Shown in pieces: positions 44,672-53,788 of a DNA stretch of 64,000 nucleotides. The notes under the pieces were generated by a model. The model worked only from the letters and a program-made list of their open reading frames with translations, ran no database searches and was not told the DNA's origin. Position 1 is the first letter of the stretch, and the number at the start of each line of letters is the position of its first letter. The position numbers and the translations under genes were made by a program. Origin of the DNA: an uncultured Lachnospiraceae bacterium (lineage in GTDB: Bacteria > Bacillota > Clostridia > Lachnospirales > Lachnospiraceae); the NCBI GenBank assembly GCA_947172705.1, contig CAMWCA010000003.1, forward strand, positions 55,069 to 119,068, written 5' to 3'.

Positions 44672-45364
44672 TCAGGTGTCCACCTTGTCCAGCCGAAGCA
44701 AAAGACTCCCAAAATCGATCGCCTGGGCAAGCCCTTTTGCATCCAGCAGACCGTCAAAATCCTGCCTCCGGATCGCCGCTTCCTCAAAGACCCGTTCCAT
44801 GATCTTTTCTTTTTCCACTGCCTTCTGCTGCAGCTTCATATATTTTTTGTGTCTTTTCATGCGCTTATCCCAGAAGCTTTCCTCGGCTTCCTGTTCAAAC
44901 AGGGAACCGCCTCTTCCTCCCCGGAAGCCCGTATACCACCCTGCGCCCCGATAGTCCTCCTTAGAGGCTCCGAAGCGATGAATGGCAAAGCTTCCGCCGC
45001 ACACCTGCGCCCATGGATCATTATAGGCGAAATCATACTTCAGTGTATCCAGCACCCACTTTTCATATTCCGGGTCCTGCCGCATCGCCTCAAATCCTTC
45101 GTCCGATATATAGACCGCAACAGACCGCATGATCTGGGACGGATGCATGGGAAGCCCGGAAATCTTATTGTAAATATACCGCTTATACTCCGCCAGCGTC
45201 ATGTCCTTTGGAGAAACTCCGTCAACCCTGCTCTTTTCATCCGCCGCCGTCACCATTTCCCGAAAACCCATAACACCTTTTGTACTGTTTCCCGCCACCT
45301 GGCTTTGCAGATATCTGTTGTAGGTTCTTGACATATAATCCACCAAAAACTGATTGTCAGACAT
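44672..45364 (-). CDS. Unknown DUF6033-like protein
   Basis: A 230-residue protein starting MSDNQFLVDYMSRTYNRYLQ. The segment YISDEGFEAMRQDPEYEKWV followed by GGSFAIHRFGASKEDYRGAGW resembles, from memory, a Lachnospiraceae family of unknown function (DUF6033-like). The C-terminus is a long charged helix (RHKKYMKLQQKAVEKEKIME). AGGAGG is 8 nt before the ATG at 45364; an upstream Met is unlikely. It lies just upstream of the LytTR regulator gene on the same strand, so the two unknown proteins may belong to one surface or signalling function. Confidence 0.7.
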   Translation of the reverse strand: MSDNQFLVDYMSRTYNRYLQSQVAGNSTKGVMGFREMVTAADEKSRVDGVSPKDMTLAEYKRYIYNKISGLPMHPSQIMRSVAVYISDEGFEAMRQDPEYEKWVLDTLKYDFAYNDPWAQVCGGSFAIHRFGASKEDYRGAGWYTGFRGGRGGSLFEQEAEESFWDKRMKRHKKYMKLQQKAVEKEKIMERVFEEAAIRRQDFDGLLDAKGLAQAIDFGSLLLRLDKVDT

Positions 45365-45403
45365 TCCCTTTCCTCCTTTCCTGCTAAACTCCAAAAAAGC
45401 CAA

Positions 45404-45597
45404 AGCGCACCTTCAAAGACTTCAATCCTTTGAACATGCGCTCTCCTTAGCTTTCTTCTGCTAAATATATCGTTCTCAAAAAGGGATACTTTAGCATAAG
45501 TATACCAAATCAATTAATTATGTCACAAAATATATCGCCTGCACTTTTCCCATATCAAACCCATCTCAGATCCATTCCCTGTCAGTTCTCCACTAGA
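45404..45597. other. Intergenic region between MATE gene and DUF6033-like gene
   Basis: AT-rich spacer carrying the presumed promoter of the DUF6033-like gene. A short inverted repeat GCGCACCTTCAAAG...CTTTGAACATGCGC is visible around 45405-45442, possibly an operator or small hairpin. Nothing else is recognised. Confidence 0.45.
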
Positions 45598-46935
45598 TTA
45601 GGATTTGCTTCCGCGGGGCTTATACACATAATACCTGTAGAACACCAGCGAAACAGCAGTTCCGATCACCCATCCCAAAGGCCATGCGCTCCAGATTCCC
45701 ACGGCTCCCATAAAACCTGACAACAGCGTTGCAAGAACCACACGCAGAATCAGGTCCGTAAAGGTTGCCGTCATAAACTGCCCCATCAGACTTGCCCCCC
45801 GCAGCACGCCGTCCGCCACCAGCTTCACCGATACCACGAAATAGAAAGGCACCAGAATCCTCAGAATCTCCACTCCGGTATCAATTGCCGGTCCCTGGGC
45901 GCTGTCCATAAATAAATACACCAGGCTTCTTCCCCCTGCCATATAAACCAGTACAATAGGCACACATAAAAGCCATACCATTTTCAAACCCGCCTTAAAA
46001 CCGCTGTGTATCCGGTCATATTTTCCGGCTCCCATATTCTGAGCCGTATAGTTGGAAATACCATTTCCCAGGGTCGTGAAGGAAGTGATCACCAGATTAT
46101 TCAGCTTAATTGCCGCCGCATATCCGGCAATCACTGCCGGTCCAAATCCATTGATCAGACTTTGAATCACAATATTTCCTATGGAGATAAAGCTTTGCTG
46201 AAGAATGCTCGGAATTGCCACCACACAGATCTGCTTGAAAATCCTGGTGGAAAACACTTCCGGTCTCCTCTGGCATTTCAACCCCCTCAAACGCTGAAAT
46301 ACCACCGCCACCGCAAGCAGACAGCTGATCCCCTGACAGATAAAGGTCGCCCACGCTACCCCTGCAACACCCATTTGTAAGTATCTTACAAAGACATAGT
46401 CCATTGCAATATTCGCCGTGGAGGAACAGGCAAGAAACACAAAGGGCGTTTTGGAATCACCCATGGCGGAAAAAATTCCCGTTGCAATATTATAGAAAAA
46501 TAAAAAGGGCAGACCGCCTATGTAGATCATCAGGTACAGCCAGGAATCCGCCATGATCTCCGCCGGCGTGTGAATTCCTTTCAGCAGCCCTTCACATCCC
46601 AGAAACCCTGCTGCCATCAGCAGCCCGCACAATATCCCTCCTCCGATCAATGTGGTATATACTGCCGTTTTTACATTGTGATACTCTTTTCCTCCAAAAT
46701 ATCTGCTCACCGTAACAGAACAGCCAATGTTGCAGCCAAAAGCAAAGGCAATGAAGATCAGCGTAATTTCATAGCTGTTTCCCACTGCCGCCAATGCGTT
46801 TTCCCCTACAAATTTCCCTGCGATCAAACTGTCTGCAATATTATAAAGCTGTTGAAAAATAATACTTGCAAACAACGGCAGGCAAAAACTCCACAATACC
46901 TTCTCCGGTTTTCCTTCTGTCAAATCCTTATTCAT
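45598..46935 (-). CDS. MATE family efflux transporter
   Basis: A 445-residue multidrug and toxin extrusion carrier with twelve hydrophobic helices. The N-terminus PEKVLWSFCLPLFASIIFQQ continues into LYNIADSLIAGKFVGENALA and VGNSYEITLIFIAFAFG, the signature of the DinF/NorM-like clostridial MATE group. It exports cationic drugs or metabolites using a sodium or proton gradient. Single gene, no regulator adjacent. Confidence 0.93.
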   Translation of the reverse strand: MNKDLTEGKPEKVLWSFCLPLFASIIFQQLYNIADSLIAGKFVGENALAAVGNSYEITLIFIAFAFGCNIGCSVTVSRYFGGKEYHNVKTAVYTTLIGGGILCGLLMAAGFLGCEGLLKGIHTPAEIMADSWLYLMIYIGGLPFLFFYNIATGIFSAMGDSKTPFVFLACSSTANIAMDYVFVRYLQMGVAGVAWATFICQGISCLLAVAVVFQRLRGLKCQRRPEVFSTRIFKQICVVAIPSILQQSFISIGNIVIQSLINGFGPAVIAGYAAAIKLNNLVITSFTTLGNGISNYTAQNMGAGKYDRIHSGFKAGLKMVWLLCVPIVLVYMAGGRSLVYLFMDSAQGPAIDTGVEILRILVPFYFVVSVKLVADGVLRGASLMGQFMTATFTDLILRVVLATLLSGFMGAVGIWSAWPLGWVIGTAVSLVFYRYYVYKPRGSKS

Positions 46936-47016
46936 GATTCTCCTCTTCCCTCCACGGCTTTTTATATCACAGCAAGTCCTGCTCCCGCCTTATAAACCAA
47001 TCGTTTACAATCTGAA

Positions 47017-47038
47017 AGCAGCGCCCGCAGGCGCTGCT
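47017..47038 (-). terminator. Hairpin at the end of the metallohydrolase gene
   Basis: AGCAGCGCC pairs perfectly with GGCGCTGCT around CGCA, directly at the stop codon. The T-rich tail is weak, so termination may be inefficient. Confidence 0.55.
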
Positions 47039-47859
47039 TATATGACAATCTCATCTCCGCTGTGCACATATACAAGCTGCTCCCCCATACATTCCTTCAT
47101 AATGCGGTAGGGAATTTCCCCTGTACAATGCCCCGTGTAGTATCTTGCAGTTGTCTTTTTCAACTCTGCTGCAATTTCTCTGATCATCTCCAGATCTTCT
47201 TCCTGATAGCCTGACTTTTGCTGCATATGAAACCCACTGACCACTGCGTCCGGATCTGCTCCATATATCCTGCGGTAGGTTTCCAAAATATTTAAAATTC
47301 CATTATGAGCGCATCCCGACATCAAAACCTTCTGATGGTTCTCTTCCACCACAAGATATTGCTCATGGCAAAATTCATCCTGAAGGAACGCTCCCCCTCT
47401 CTCCACCTTCAATTCCCTGTTTCCTCGGGGCCACAATGCCCTTCCTGTAACACCGGAAAAAAGGAAAAGTTCCTCATCGATCCTCCTGTTTCCCTCTATC
47501 AGCTCCAACTGAGGCAGTTCCATGATCTCAGGGGCGATGCCTATATATCTTTCTTTCTCATTGCTTATATGGTAGTAAGCTTCTCCCGCCGATTTCTGCA
47601 TGATAATATTCACGCCGGGATAACGTTCTGCAAAGGCAAGAATACCGCCTGCATGGTCATAATGCCCATGACTTAATATCACCCGGTCTACCTGCCCCAG
47701 ATCAAGCCCCAGGTTTTCCGCATTTGCAAGAAAAGCATCTGTGGCGCCTGTGTCTACCAGCAACGTGTGCTTCCCGGTTTTCACATAAAAACTCAACCCG
47801 TGCTCAAACCGGCACTCTCTGCTGCCCTTTGTATTTTCTACCAAATTTATGATCTTCAT
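47038..47859 (-). CDS. Metallo-beta-lactamase-fold hydrolase
   Basis: A 273-residue protein of the metallo-beta-lactamase superfamily, close to the group annotated as dihydropterin phosphate synthase-like enzymes. Metal ligands are seen in [10 protein letters not shown] and the HxHxDH motif [13 protein letters not shown], with further ligands in [11 protein letters not shown] and TGHCTG. The family includes varied hydrolases and oxidoreductases in anaerobes. Its start overlaps the end of the chemoreceptor gene, so the two genes are co-expressed. Confidence 0.88.
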   Translation of the reverse strand: MKIINLVENTKGSRECRFEHGLSFYVKTGKHTLLVDTGATDAFLANAENLGLDLGQVDRVILSHGHYDHAGGILAFAERYPGVNIIMQKSAGEAYYHISNEKERYIGIAPEIMELPQLELIEGNRRIDEELFLFSGVTGRALWPRGNRELKVERGGAFLQDEFCHEQYLVVEENHQKVLMSGCAHNGILNILETYRRIYGADPDAVVSGFHMQQKSGYQEEDLEMIREIAAELKKTTARYYTGHCTGEIPYRIMKECMGEQLVYVHSGDEIVI

Positions 47860-49337
47860 TGTTCCACTTCTTCCACATGGTCGTGCAAAACAGCGGCAAG
47901 GCGTTCCATCCCTTCCTGCACCACATCCATGGAGCCTATGATCTCCTCAACTGCCGTTAACTGGTCGGCAGTTGACGCCTTAATATCCGCTGAAGAGTCA
48001 GCAGCATTGCCGGATATCTCCGAAAGCTTGTCCATAGAATCCATCAGTCTGTCCTTGAGGGAAATCATTCCCCGCAGTTCCTCCTCTAACAGATCGGATA
48101 TGTTCTTAACCTCATTTGAAGAATTCAAAATATTATCAAAAATACTGATCGTCTCATTCAATTTGTCATAAGATGCATTGACAATGGAAGTATTGTGATC
48201 CATTGTGGTTCTGGCACTTTCCACGATCTGAAGGATATCCTTTAAGATTTCATCAATCTTTTGCGTGGACTCCGCCGACTGCTGTGATAATTTATTGATC
48301 TCATCCGCAACCACCGCAAAACCTTTTCCCGCATCTCCCGCTCTCGCCGCTTCGATTGCCGCATTCAATGCAAGAAGATTGGTCTGCTGTGCGATCTGAT
48401 GAATACTGTCTATGATATTTCCGATCAAAGCTGATTTCTCAGATAAAAGCGCCACCTCTTCCGAAGCCTTCTTCGTAGACTGGATATTCTCGTCAAATCG
48501 TTTTTCCAGCTCATGGATGGATGTGATGCCCACATTATTATTTTCCTGTAACAAGCTGATATTCTGTGTTGTCTGACCAACTCTTTCGCCTGAGTTTGTA
48601 ATCATTTCCGCCAGTTCATTGAATATTTTCTGACTCCCTTCCACTTCCTGCATCTGAACGTCCGCACTGTCTGCAATCTCCTTGCTGGAGTCTGCAATCT
48701 TCTGGGAAAGGTTCTCAAAGGAGCCTAAAGAACTGTTGATACTGGAAGAAGAGCTTTGAAGACCTTCAAAAGCGCCCTTCACATTGCCCAGCAACTGCGC
48801 CACCCTGCTTTCCTTCGCTTCCACATCCACAAATAAGCTGTAAGTACGTCCCGAGATCACATATGCCGCAGTTGCAGTAAGTGAAAACACGATCATAATG
48901 AAGATCCACACCGGCAGATTATGATATAACAGATAAGCGTCCGTAAAAATAAGCATGGCAACCGCATTGAGCGCAACCGTCTCGATGGCATTCACCAGAA
49001 CCACCGTCTTGTCATAATAGGCAATGCACATGGTAACCATAAAAAAGCACGTGTGCGTAATGGCGCCAAATTTACCGTCATTGGGAATAACGATGACCAG
49101 AACGCTGGCAATGGGTATGATGGAAGCATATAAATATTTTGCCCTCGCTCCCAGCTTCTTTTCAAACAGTTTTATCAAAATCGCCATACCGGTAATCACA
49201 AACACAACAGCATCTATTCCGGTTCCCTGCAAAAACAGCATGACAAAAGAAAAAGCAGCAACTGGAATAAGCAGCATGATCAGAAACATGATCTTATTCA
49301 TCTGTACTTCTTCATTTTTTAATATCTCCGGTTTCAT
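47856..49337 (-). CDS. Membrane methyl-accepting chemotaxis protein
   Basis: A 493-residue receptor with six N-terminal membrane helices (for example [40 protein letters not shown]) and no large extracellular domain, so it senses through the membrane. The signalling hairpin has [20 protein letters not shown] followed by [20 protein letters not shown]. The ATG at 49337 has GGGGG 6 nt before it. It follows an HD-GYP regulator gene by 53 nt on the same strand, linking it to cyclic-di-GMP control. Confidence 0.92.
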   Translation of the reverse strand: MKPEILKNEEVQMNKIMFLIMLLIPVAAFSFVMLFLQGTGIDAVVFVITGMAILIKLFEKKLGARAKYLYASIIPIASVLVIVIPNDGKFGAITHTCFFMVTMCIAYYDKTVVLVNAIETVALNAVAMLIFTDAYLLYHNLPVWIFIMIVFSLTATAAYVISGRTYSLFVDVEAKESRVAQLLGNVKGAFEGLQSSSSSINSSLGSFENLSQKIADSSKEIADSADVQMQEVEGSQKIFNELAEMITNSGERVGQTTQNISLLQENNNVGITSIHELEKRFDENIQSTKKASEEVALLSEKSALIGNIIDSIHQIAQQTNLLALNAAIEAARAGDAGKGFAVVADEINKLSQQSAESTQKIDEILKDILQIVESARTTMDHNTSIVNASYDKLNETISIFDNILNSSNEVKNISDLLEEELRGMISLKDRLMDSMDKLSEISGNAADSSADIKASTADQLTAVEEIIGSMDVVQEGMERLAAVLHDHVEEVEQ

Positions 49338-49390
49338 TCCGTTCCCCCTCATAACTTTTTCTTACGAATTTTTCAGAAACGCCATTCTGT

Positions 49391-50440
49391 CTATTCTGCG
49401 TTTTCCTCTTTTTTGTCCCATCCATCCACAATATTCTGGAATGCTGTCAATACTTTGGGATTGAACACGCCGCATTCCTCATTAAAGATCATATCCACAG
49501 CTTTCTGATGGGAAAATGCTTTCTTATATACCCTGGGCGAGGTCAGCGCATCGTATACATCGGCAACTGCTACCACCTGTGCCCATATGGAGACGTCATC
49601 CCCCTTCAAGCCGTCCGGATAACCTCTTCCATCCCATCTCTCATGATGGTGTTTACATATATCATAGGCATACTTAAATACCTTAGCATCCATTACATTG
49701 GGAATTCTGGAAAGAAGGTCACACCCCTTCACTGTATGCTCCTTCATGATCTCAAATTCTTCCGCTGTAAGTCTGCCAGGTTTATTCAAAATGCTGTCTG
49801 GTATGGCAATTTTACCCACATCGTGAAGTACCGCAGATGTAACGATTTTATCAATATCTTCTCTGGAAAGATAATATTCCGGATAAAGGCTGCTCACTTC
49901 TGTCAACAACTCATCTGTTAAGGCACAGATACGCTTTACATGCTCTCCTGATTCGCAATCCCTGAATTCAATCGCCGTGGCAAGAACCTCTGTTGTGGAT
50001 CTCATAAAATCATTTAACTGCCTGACCTGCGCCTGCACAATGCTTTCCAATTCATTCCGGTACGCATACAATTCAATCACACTGCTGATCCTGCATTTTA
50101 AAAACTGTGCCATGAAAGGTTTGATAATGACGTCAATCGCTCCCAGATTATAGCCTTCCATGAGCATTTCCTGACTGTCCGCCGCAGTAATCAAAAAAAC
50201 CGGAATGTGTTTGATCTTGCCACTGCGGTTCATATCCTTCAGCACCTCCAGCCCGTTCACATCAGGCATAAGCAGGTCAAGAAGCACAGCGGCAATATTT
50301 TCCCCACTGTTTAAAACCGAAATTGCTTCTCCGCCTCCAGATGCTTCCACAATCTCATAATTATCACGAAAAATTTCCGCCAGCATAATGCGGTTGATAT
50401 CAACATCGTCCACTATCAATATTGTTTCTCTCTTGCTCAT
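49391..50440 (-). CDS. HD-GYP domain response regulator (RpfG-like)
   Basis: A 349-residue protein. The receiver domain (VDDVDINR, phosphoacceptor VLLDLLMPDVNGLE, FLITAADS, VIIKPF) is joined to an HD-GYP domain. That domain has the metal-binding SAVLHDVGKIAIPDSILNKP, KHHHERWDGRGYPDGLKGDD and VADVYDALTSPR. HD-GYP proteins hydrolyse cyclic-di-GMP, so this is a phosphorylation-controlled phosphodiesterase. It is placed directly before the membrane chemoreceptor, suggesting a shared signal for motility or surface behaviour. Confidence 0.95.
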   Translation of the reverse strand: MSKRETILIVDDVDINRIMLAEIFRDNYEIVEASGGGEAISVLNSGENIAAVLLDLLMPDVNGLEVLKDMNRSGKIKHIPVFLITAADSQEMLMEGYNLGAIDVIIKPFMAQFLKCRISSVIELYAYRNELESIVQAQVRQLNDFMRSTTEVLATAIEFRDCESGEHVKRICALTDELLTEVSSLYPEYYLSREDIDKIVTSAVLHDVGKIAIPDSILNKPGRLTAEEFEIMKEHTVKGCDLLSRIPNVMDAKVFKYAYDICKHHHERWDGRGYPDGLKGDDVSIWAQVVAVADVYDALTSPRVYKKAFSHQKAVDMIFNEECGVFNPKVLTAFQNIVDGWDKKEENAE

Positions 50441-50684
50441 TTGAACCTCCTACGCATGCTTTGCTTTTATGTAATTTCATTTCAATTATAACGCCTGCAT
50501 GTTACCTGTCTTATATCTGTACATTTATTATAATATATGATAAACCTATTTTTTTCAATATCTTCTCATCTGAAAAATGTAAGGTATACAATTTATTTCT
50601 TTTCCTGTATACTTTCTATTAAGAGGCGCGGAGGTTTCCCATACCTTTCGCTCCTTATTCTACTTTTATGAGGAGGGCATCATT

Positions 50685-51001
50685 ATGCCAGATATGAACA
50701 AAACTTCCACCAACATCCCCCCATTAATCCCTCGCCGGATTTCCGTGCCGTTGTAATTCCAGAGGAATACCGCCCCATCAGCATGTGGGGATATTTCGGC
50801 TACCAACTGCTGTTTACTGTCCCTTGTATAGGACTCATCATGTTGATCATCTTTTCCCTGGGCGGAACCCTAAATAAGAACCTGCGGAACTTTGCGCGGT
50901 CCTATTTCTGCCTCCTGATCATTCTCGTGATACTGGGCATCATTCTGGGCGCCGTTCTTGTAACCACCGGAATCATAGGGGAACTTTCCAGTACATATTA
51001 A
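50685..51001 (+). pseudogene. Small four-residue-repeat-free membrane protein frameshifted at a C6 run
   Basis: An excellent AGGAGG site precedes the ATG at 50685, which opens MPDMNKTSTNIPP and then stops at 50754. Adding one C to the run of six C at 50717-50722 restores a full frame: ...NPSPDFRAVVIPEEYRPISMWGYFG, then two hydrophobic helices (LLFTVPCIGLIMLIIFSLGG and FCLLIILVILGIILGAVLV). The downstream piece alone (from the ATG at 50783) would lack any ribosome site. The intact form would be a roughly 105-residue membrane protein with a disordered N-terminus, common in Lachnospiraceae, function unknown. This is either true inactivation, phase variation or a sequencing error. Confidence 0.8.
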
Positions 51002-51025
51002 GTTTTTTATATGTATGTATAAAAG

Positions 51026-51056
51026 GGGGCTGCGTATGAATACTTATACGCAGCCC
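51026..51056 (-). terminator. Terminator of the 590-residue protein gene
   Basis: On the minus strand GGGCTGCGTAT pairs with ATACGCAGCCC and is followed by CCTTTT. Confidence 0.75.
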
Positions 51057-51083
51057 GGTGTATTAAAAGAGATCTTTTACTCT

Positions 51084-52856
51084 CTATTTTCTCCTGACAT
51101 CTATCCAGCCATAATTTCTCATTTCCTCCCGGAATGCGCTTCTCCTGGAATACCGGTCTTTATATAAGGTCATAAGGTTTTGCTTTGCCCCCGTCTCGCC
51201 CAAAGACTCCTGCACCTCTCCCAATGCAGCGACATATGCTGCACATTCTCCATAATAATTCCTGCGGTTTGCGCTCATAATTCCTTCTACTCTTTTTTCA
51301 AGCAGCCCTGATATCTTTTTTAATGCACAAATTTGAATATCAGGTTCCATTTTCACCATAGATTTCCATTTTAAAAATACTTCACAAAACAAGTCGTTTT
51401 CATTTGCCGTATTGCGACCGCTTGTGCCTTTCCTGTATTCTTCCGCCGAAAAACTCATTGCGGATTTTACCATGCCAGCCATAGCGGTTATTCCCCTGCC
51501 GGTCCACTGACCTTCATAGAGATACAGCAAATACATTGCAATCCCCTGCTTCATGAAAGTTCCTGACCATCCCAATGCCTCTGATTTATTTAAGCCTTTC
51601 TTTAATACATCTTCAAATTGTCCGTCTAAAAAACTGAGCAATAGAATCATATTGCTATCCGGTTTATTTTCTTCCCTCTCAGAATTCAAGCCGCCCCTTC
51701 CAAACCCATCATAGAAACTATCGCTTTCATGCACAGAGAATTTCATAAACACTCTTCGCAACTCTTCTCTTTTCTTTTCGGTTCCATATCCGTTTAACAG
51801 CGCGCGAAGATAATTTAATGCAGATGTATCAGATTCGTATGCAATAAAATAACATTTTTCCAGCAAAGATAAGTTTTCACCTGCTTTCAGGATATACTCT
51901 GCCGTTTTCAGAGCCGCCCTGCTCCGCATAATATATTTCTTCGGCATGGTCTTCATTGCTTTCAGTCCAATTGATACCATGTCATTTGCATCCGCGTATT
52001 TTTCATTTTCTAATATGTTCAAATATAAACTGGGATGAACCGCAACATACTTCTCTGCATATTGAGCAGCTGCCAAAGAATCATTCAATAAACCTACAGC
52101 CTCCAAAATAAGGCTGTCGGCGTCACGCCCTGTTCTCGTTCCAAGATATGTAATCCAAAGTGCCAAGAAATCACGGAAATCAGGTAACTCTTCATCTCCA
52201 TACTGCATAATTGCTTCTAACATCATTTCGTCTTTTCGGACATTTACAATAACTCCATACAGCGCCTCTGATCGCTTTGCTAACGGTACGGCGTGATACG
52301 CGCAATATGCCGTATCAAGAGCTGCCTGCATCAGATCGAAATGCAAAAGTTTACGATACACCATATCTCCAAGCGAAAGTTCCTCATCACCATATTCATT
52401 TATGCACAAAATTTCCATTGCAAACATCTGATTTCCAATTTCAAAACCTTCTTTATACCGCTCCGTATCCATGCAGGTATGGACAAAATCACAGGCTTCC
52501 TTCAGCATATCCGAAATACCGTCTTCGTCCTCATAATAAAATTCCTCGTCGCTGTCGTCATACCAATCGTCATATTCTTCATTCAACACACCGCTAATCG
52601 TAAGTTCCTGGGAATCTATGAGTTTTAAATTATTTCTGACCAGCTTGTACATTTTATTGAACTCAAGCTCACTTCCTGCATCTTTGGAGGAGCCTTTTTC
52701 TGCTTTTCCCCCTGCTGCCCTCAGTCGTTTCAGAAAATCCTCCCTGTAATCTTCCGGTAAAACCCGCCCCATATCATGAATAAATGAAATAAGCTGTTTC
52801 GTTGAATATTGCCCGGTGATTTCATCTGTCTGTTTTAAAAAGTTTGTCAAGTTCAT
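51084..52856 (-). CDS. Unknown helical repeat protein, 590 residues
   Basis: No family recognised. A 590-residue soluble, all-helical-looking protein with an acidic block near residue 95 (EYDDWYDDSDEEFYYEDEDG). TPR/HEAT-like helices follow through most of the chain (for example MVSIGLKAMKTMPKKYIMRS), and there is a charged C-terminal end. No signal peptide or membrane segments. The start lies after a GGGAGG element. It is 51 nt before the DUF3800 gene on the same strand, and both fall in an accessory region, so an involvement in defence or a mobile-element function is possible but unproven. Confidence 0.7.
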   Translation of the reverse strand: MNLTNFLKQTDEITGQYSTKQLISFIHDMGRVLPEDYREDFLKRLRAAGGKAEKGSSKDAGSELEFNKMYKLVRNNLKLIDSQELTISGVLNEEYDDWYDDSDEEFYYEDEDGISDMLKEACDFVHTCMDTERYKEGFEIGNQMFAMEILCINEYGDEELSLGDMVYRKLLHFDLMQAALDTAYCAYHAVPLAKRSEALYGVIVNVRKDEMMLEAIMQYGDEELPDFRDFLALWITYLGTRTGRDADSLILEAVGLLNDSLAAAQYAEKYVAVHPSLYLNILENEKYADANDMVSIGLKAMKTMPKKYIMRSRAALKTAEYILKAGENLSLLEKCYFIAYESDTSALNYLRALLNGYGTEKKREELRRVFMKFSVHESDSFYDGFGRGGLNSEREENKPDSNMILLLSFLDGQFEDVLKKGLNKSEALGWSGTFMKQGIAMYLLYLYEGQWTGRGITAMAGMVKSAMSFSAEEYRKGTSGRNTANENDLFCEVFLKWKSMVKMEPDIQICALKKISGLLEKRVEGIMSANRRNYYGECAAYVAALGEVQESLGETGAKQNLMTLYKDRYSRRSAFREEMRNYGWIDVRRK

Positions 52857-52907
52857 GAACTGACCTCCCTTTCATCCAGTGAATGTATGATCCGCTGGAG
52901 TCCCTAT

Positions 52908-53588
52908 CTAATAATCAATATCCTGCCTTCTGACAATTTTCAAATAATTTCTCTTTAAATCGTTAACTGACCCAAAGAATATCTGTTCTGATTTAGAAAA
53001 AAAATGATTCTGTATTTTTAACTTCAGTAATTCGAAAGTACATATCATATCTGCCATCTGAAACAATCTATAATCTGATGGTTTTACTTTTCGAAACTCT
53101 ACTCTGGGAAGAAATGCATTAAACAAAGTTGACAATATTTTGTTCAACTCTACTTGTCCATTATCATAATATATTTTGACCAAATCAAATGAAAGCAAAA
53201 AGTCGTAATGTTCCCGAATAAATGCGGATATTTGCTTTGAAAGTTTACCCGTTGCCTCAACAATATCTTCGATATGTTTTTTCTCTATATGGAAAGATTT
53301 ATATTTTACCCCACTCTGTCTCATAAACGTAACCATTTTATTAAATATCTTTCTACGTTCTATATAATCCATTTCAGAATATTCTTCCTCTTTCCGAATA
53401 ATCGGTCCTGTATGTATGCAATGATTTTCCAATCCCAAGAGAGATAATTCTCTATTCAAATATTCCATTGGTTCTTGAATAGATATACTTTGTTCATGGA
53501 ATACCATCGTAACTATATACCAAGGGGAATGGTAATCATATTCGCCAAAATCTCCGGACTCATCAATAAAAATACTTAATTCTTTCAC
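52908..53588 (-). CDS. DUF3800 domain protein
   Basis: A 226-residue protein of the DUF3800 family, a presumed metal-dependent nuclease-like fold of unresolved function. The conserved N-terminal strand is LSIFIDESGDFG with two acidic residues, followed later by KIYYDNG and FQMADMICTFE. A GTG at 53588, with AAGGA 8 nt upstream, is the best start. Upstream in-frame ATGs would place the start inside a structured RNA that ends with a terminator. DUF3800 genes are repeatedly found in accessory islands and downstream of candidate structured RNAs, as here. Confidence 0.85.
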   Translation of the reverse strand: MKELSIFIDESGDFGEYDYHSPWYIVTMVFHEQSISIQEPMEYLNRELSLLGLENHCIHTGPIIRKEEEYSEMDYIERRKIFNKMVTFMRQSGVKYKSFHIEKKHIEDIVEATGKLSKQISAFIREHYDFLLSFDLVKIYYDNGQVELNKILSTLFNAFLPRVEFRKVKPSDYRLFQMADMICTFELLKLKIQNHFFSKSEQIFFGSVNDLKRNYLKIVRRQDIDY

Positions 53589-53617
53589 ACGCCAATTCCT
53601 TACCTCAAGTTCTGTAC

Positions 53618-53714
53618 AAAAAATGGCGGGCATATACCCGCCAATAATGGGGAACCTCCCCATCTGCTGATGGACCCGGGTCTTTCGACCAGCCCACACT
53701 GTAACGCATTACAG
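53618..53714 (-). ncRNA. DUF3800-associated structured RNA with terminator
   Basis: The minus strand forms four successive stems: CTGTAA-TGCG-TTACAG (53699-53714), GGTC-GAAA-GACC with a GNRA tetraloop (53679-53690), ATGGGGAGGTTCCCCAT (53647-53663) and GGCGGGTATATGCCCGCC followed by ATTTTTT (53618-53642), a perfect intrinsic terminator. It lies 30 nt before the DUF3800 start. Candidate structured RNAs upstream of DUF3800 genes have been reported as the DUF3800 RNA motifs; this one has the same placement and layout. It may be a small RNA or an attenuator. Confidence 0.75.
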
Positions 53715-53788
53715 TTTTATTCTATGCATATCGTATCATGTTTATACATGATTTTCAAGAACAAGATACTTAAATAGACTACGATTCT

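Noticed and set aside
53589..53699. N-terminal extension of the DUF3800 protein
   Set aside because: It would translate through a structured RNA with an intrinsic terminator and is not part of the family domain.
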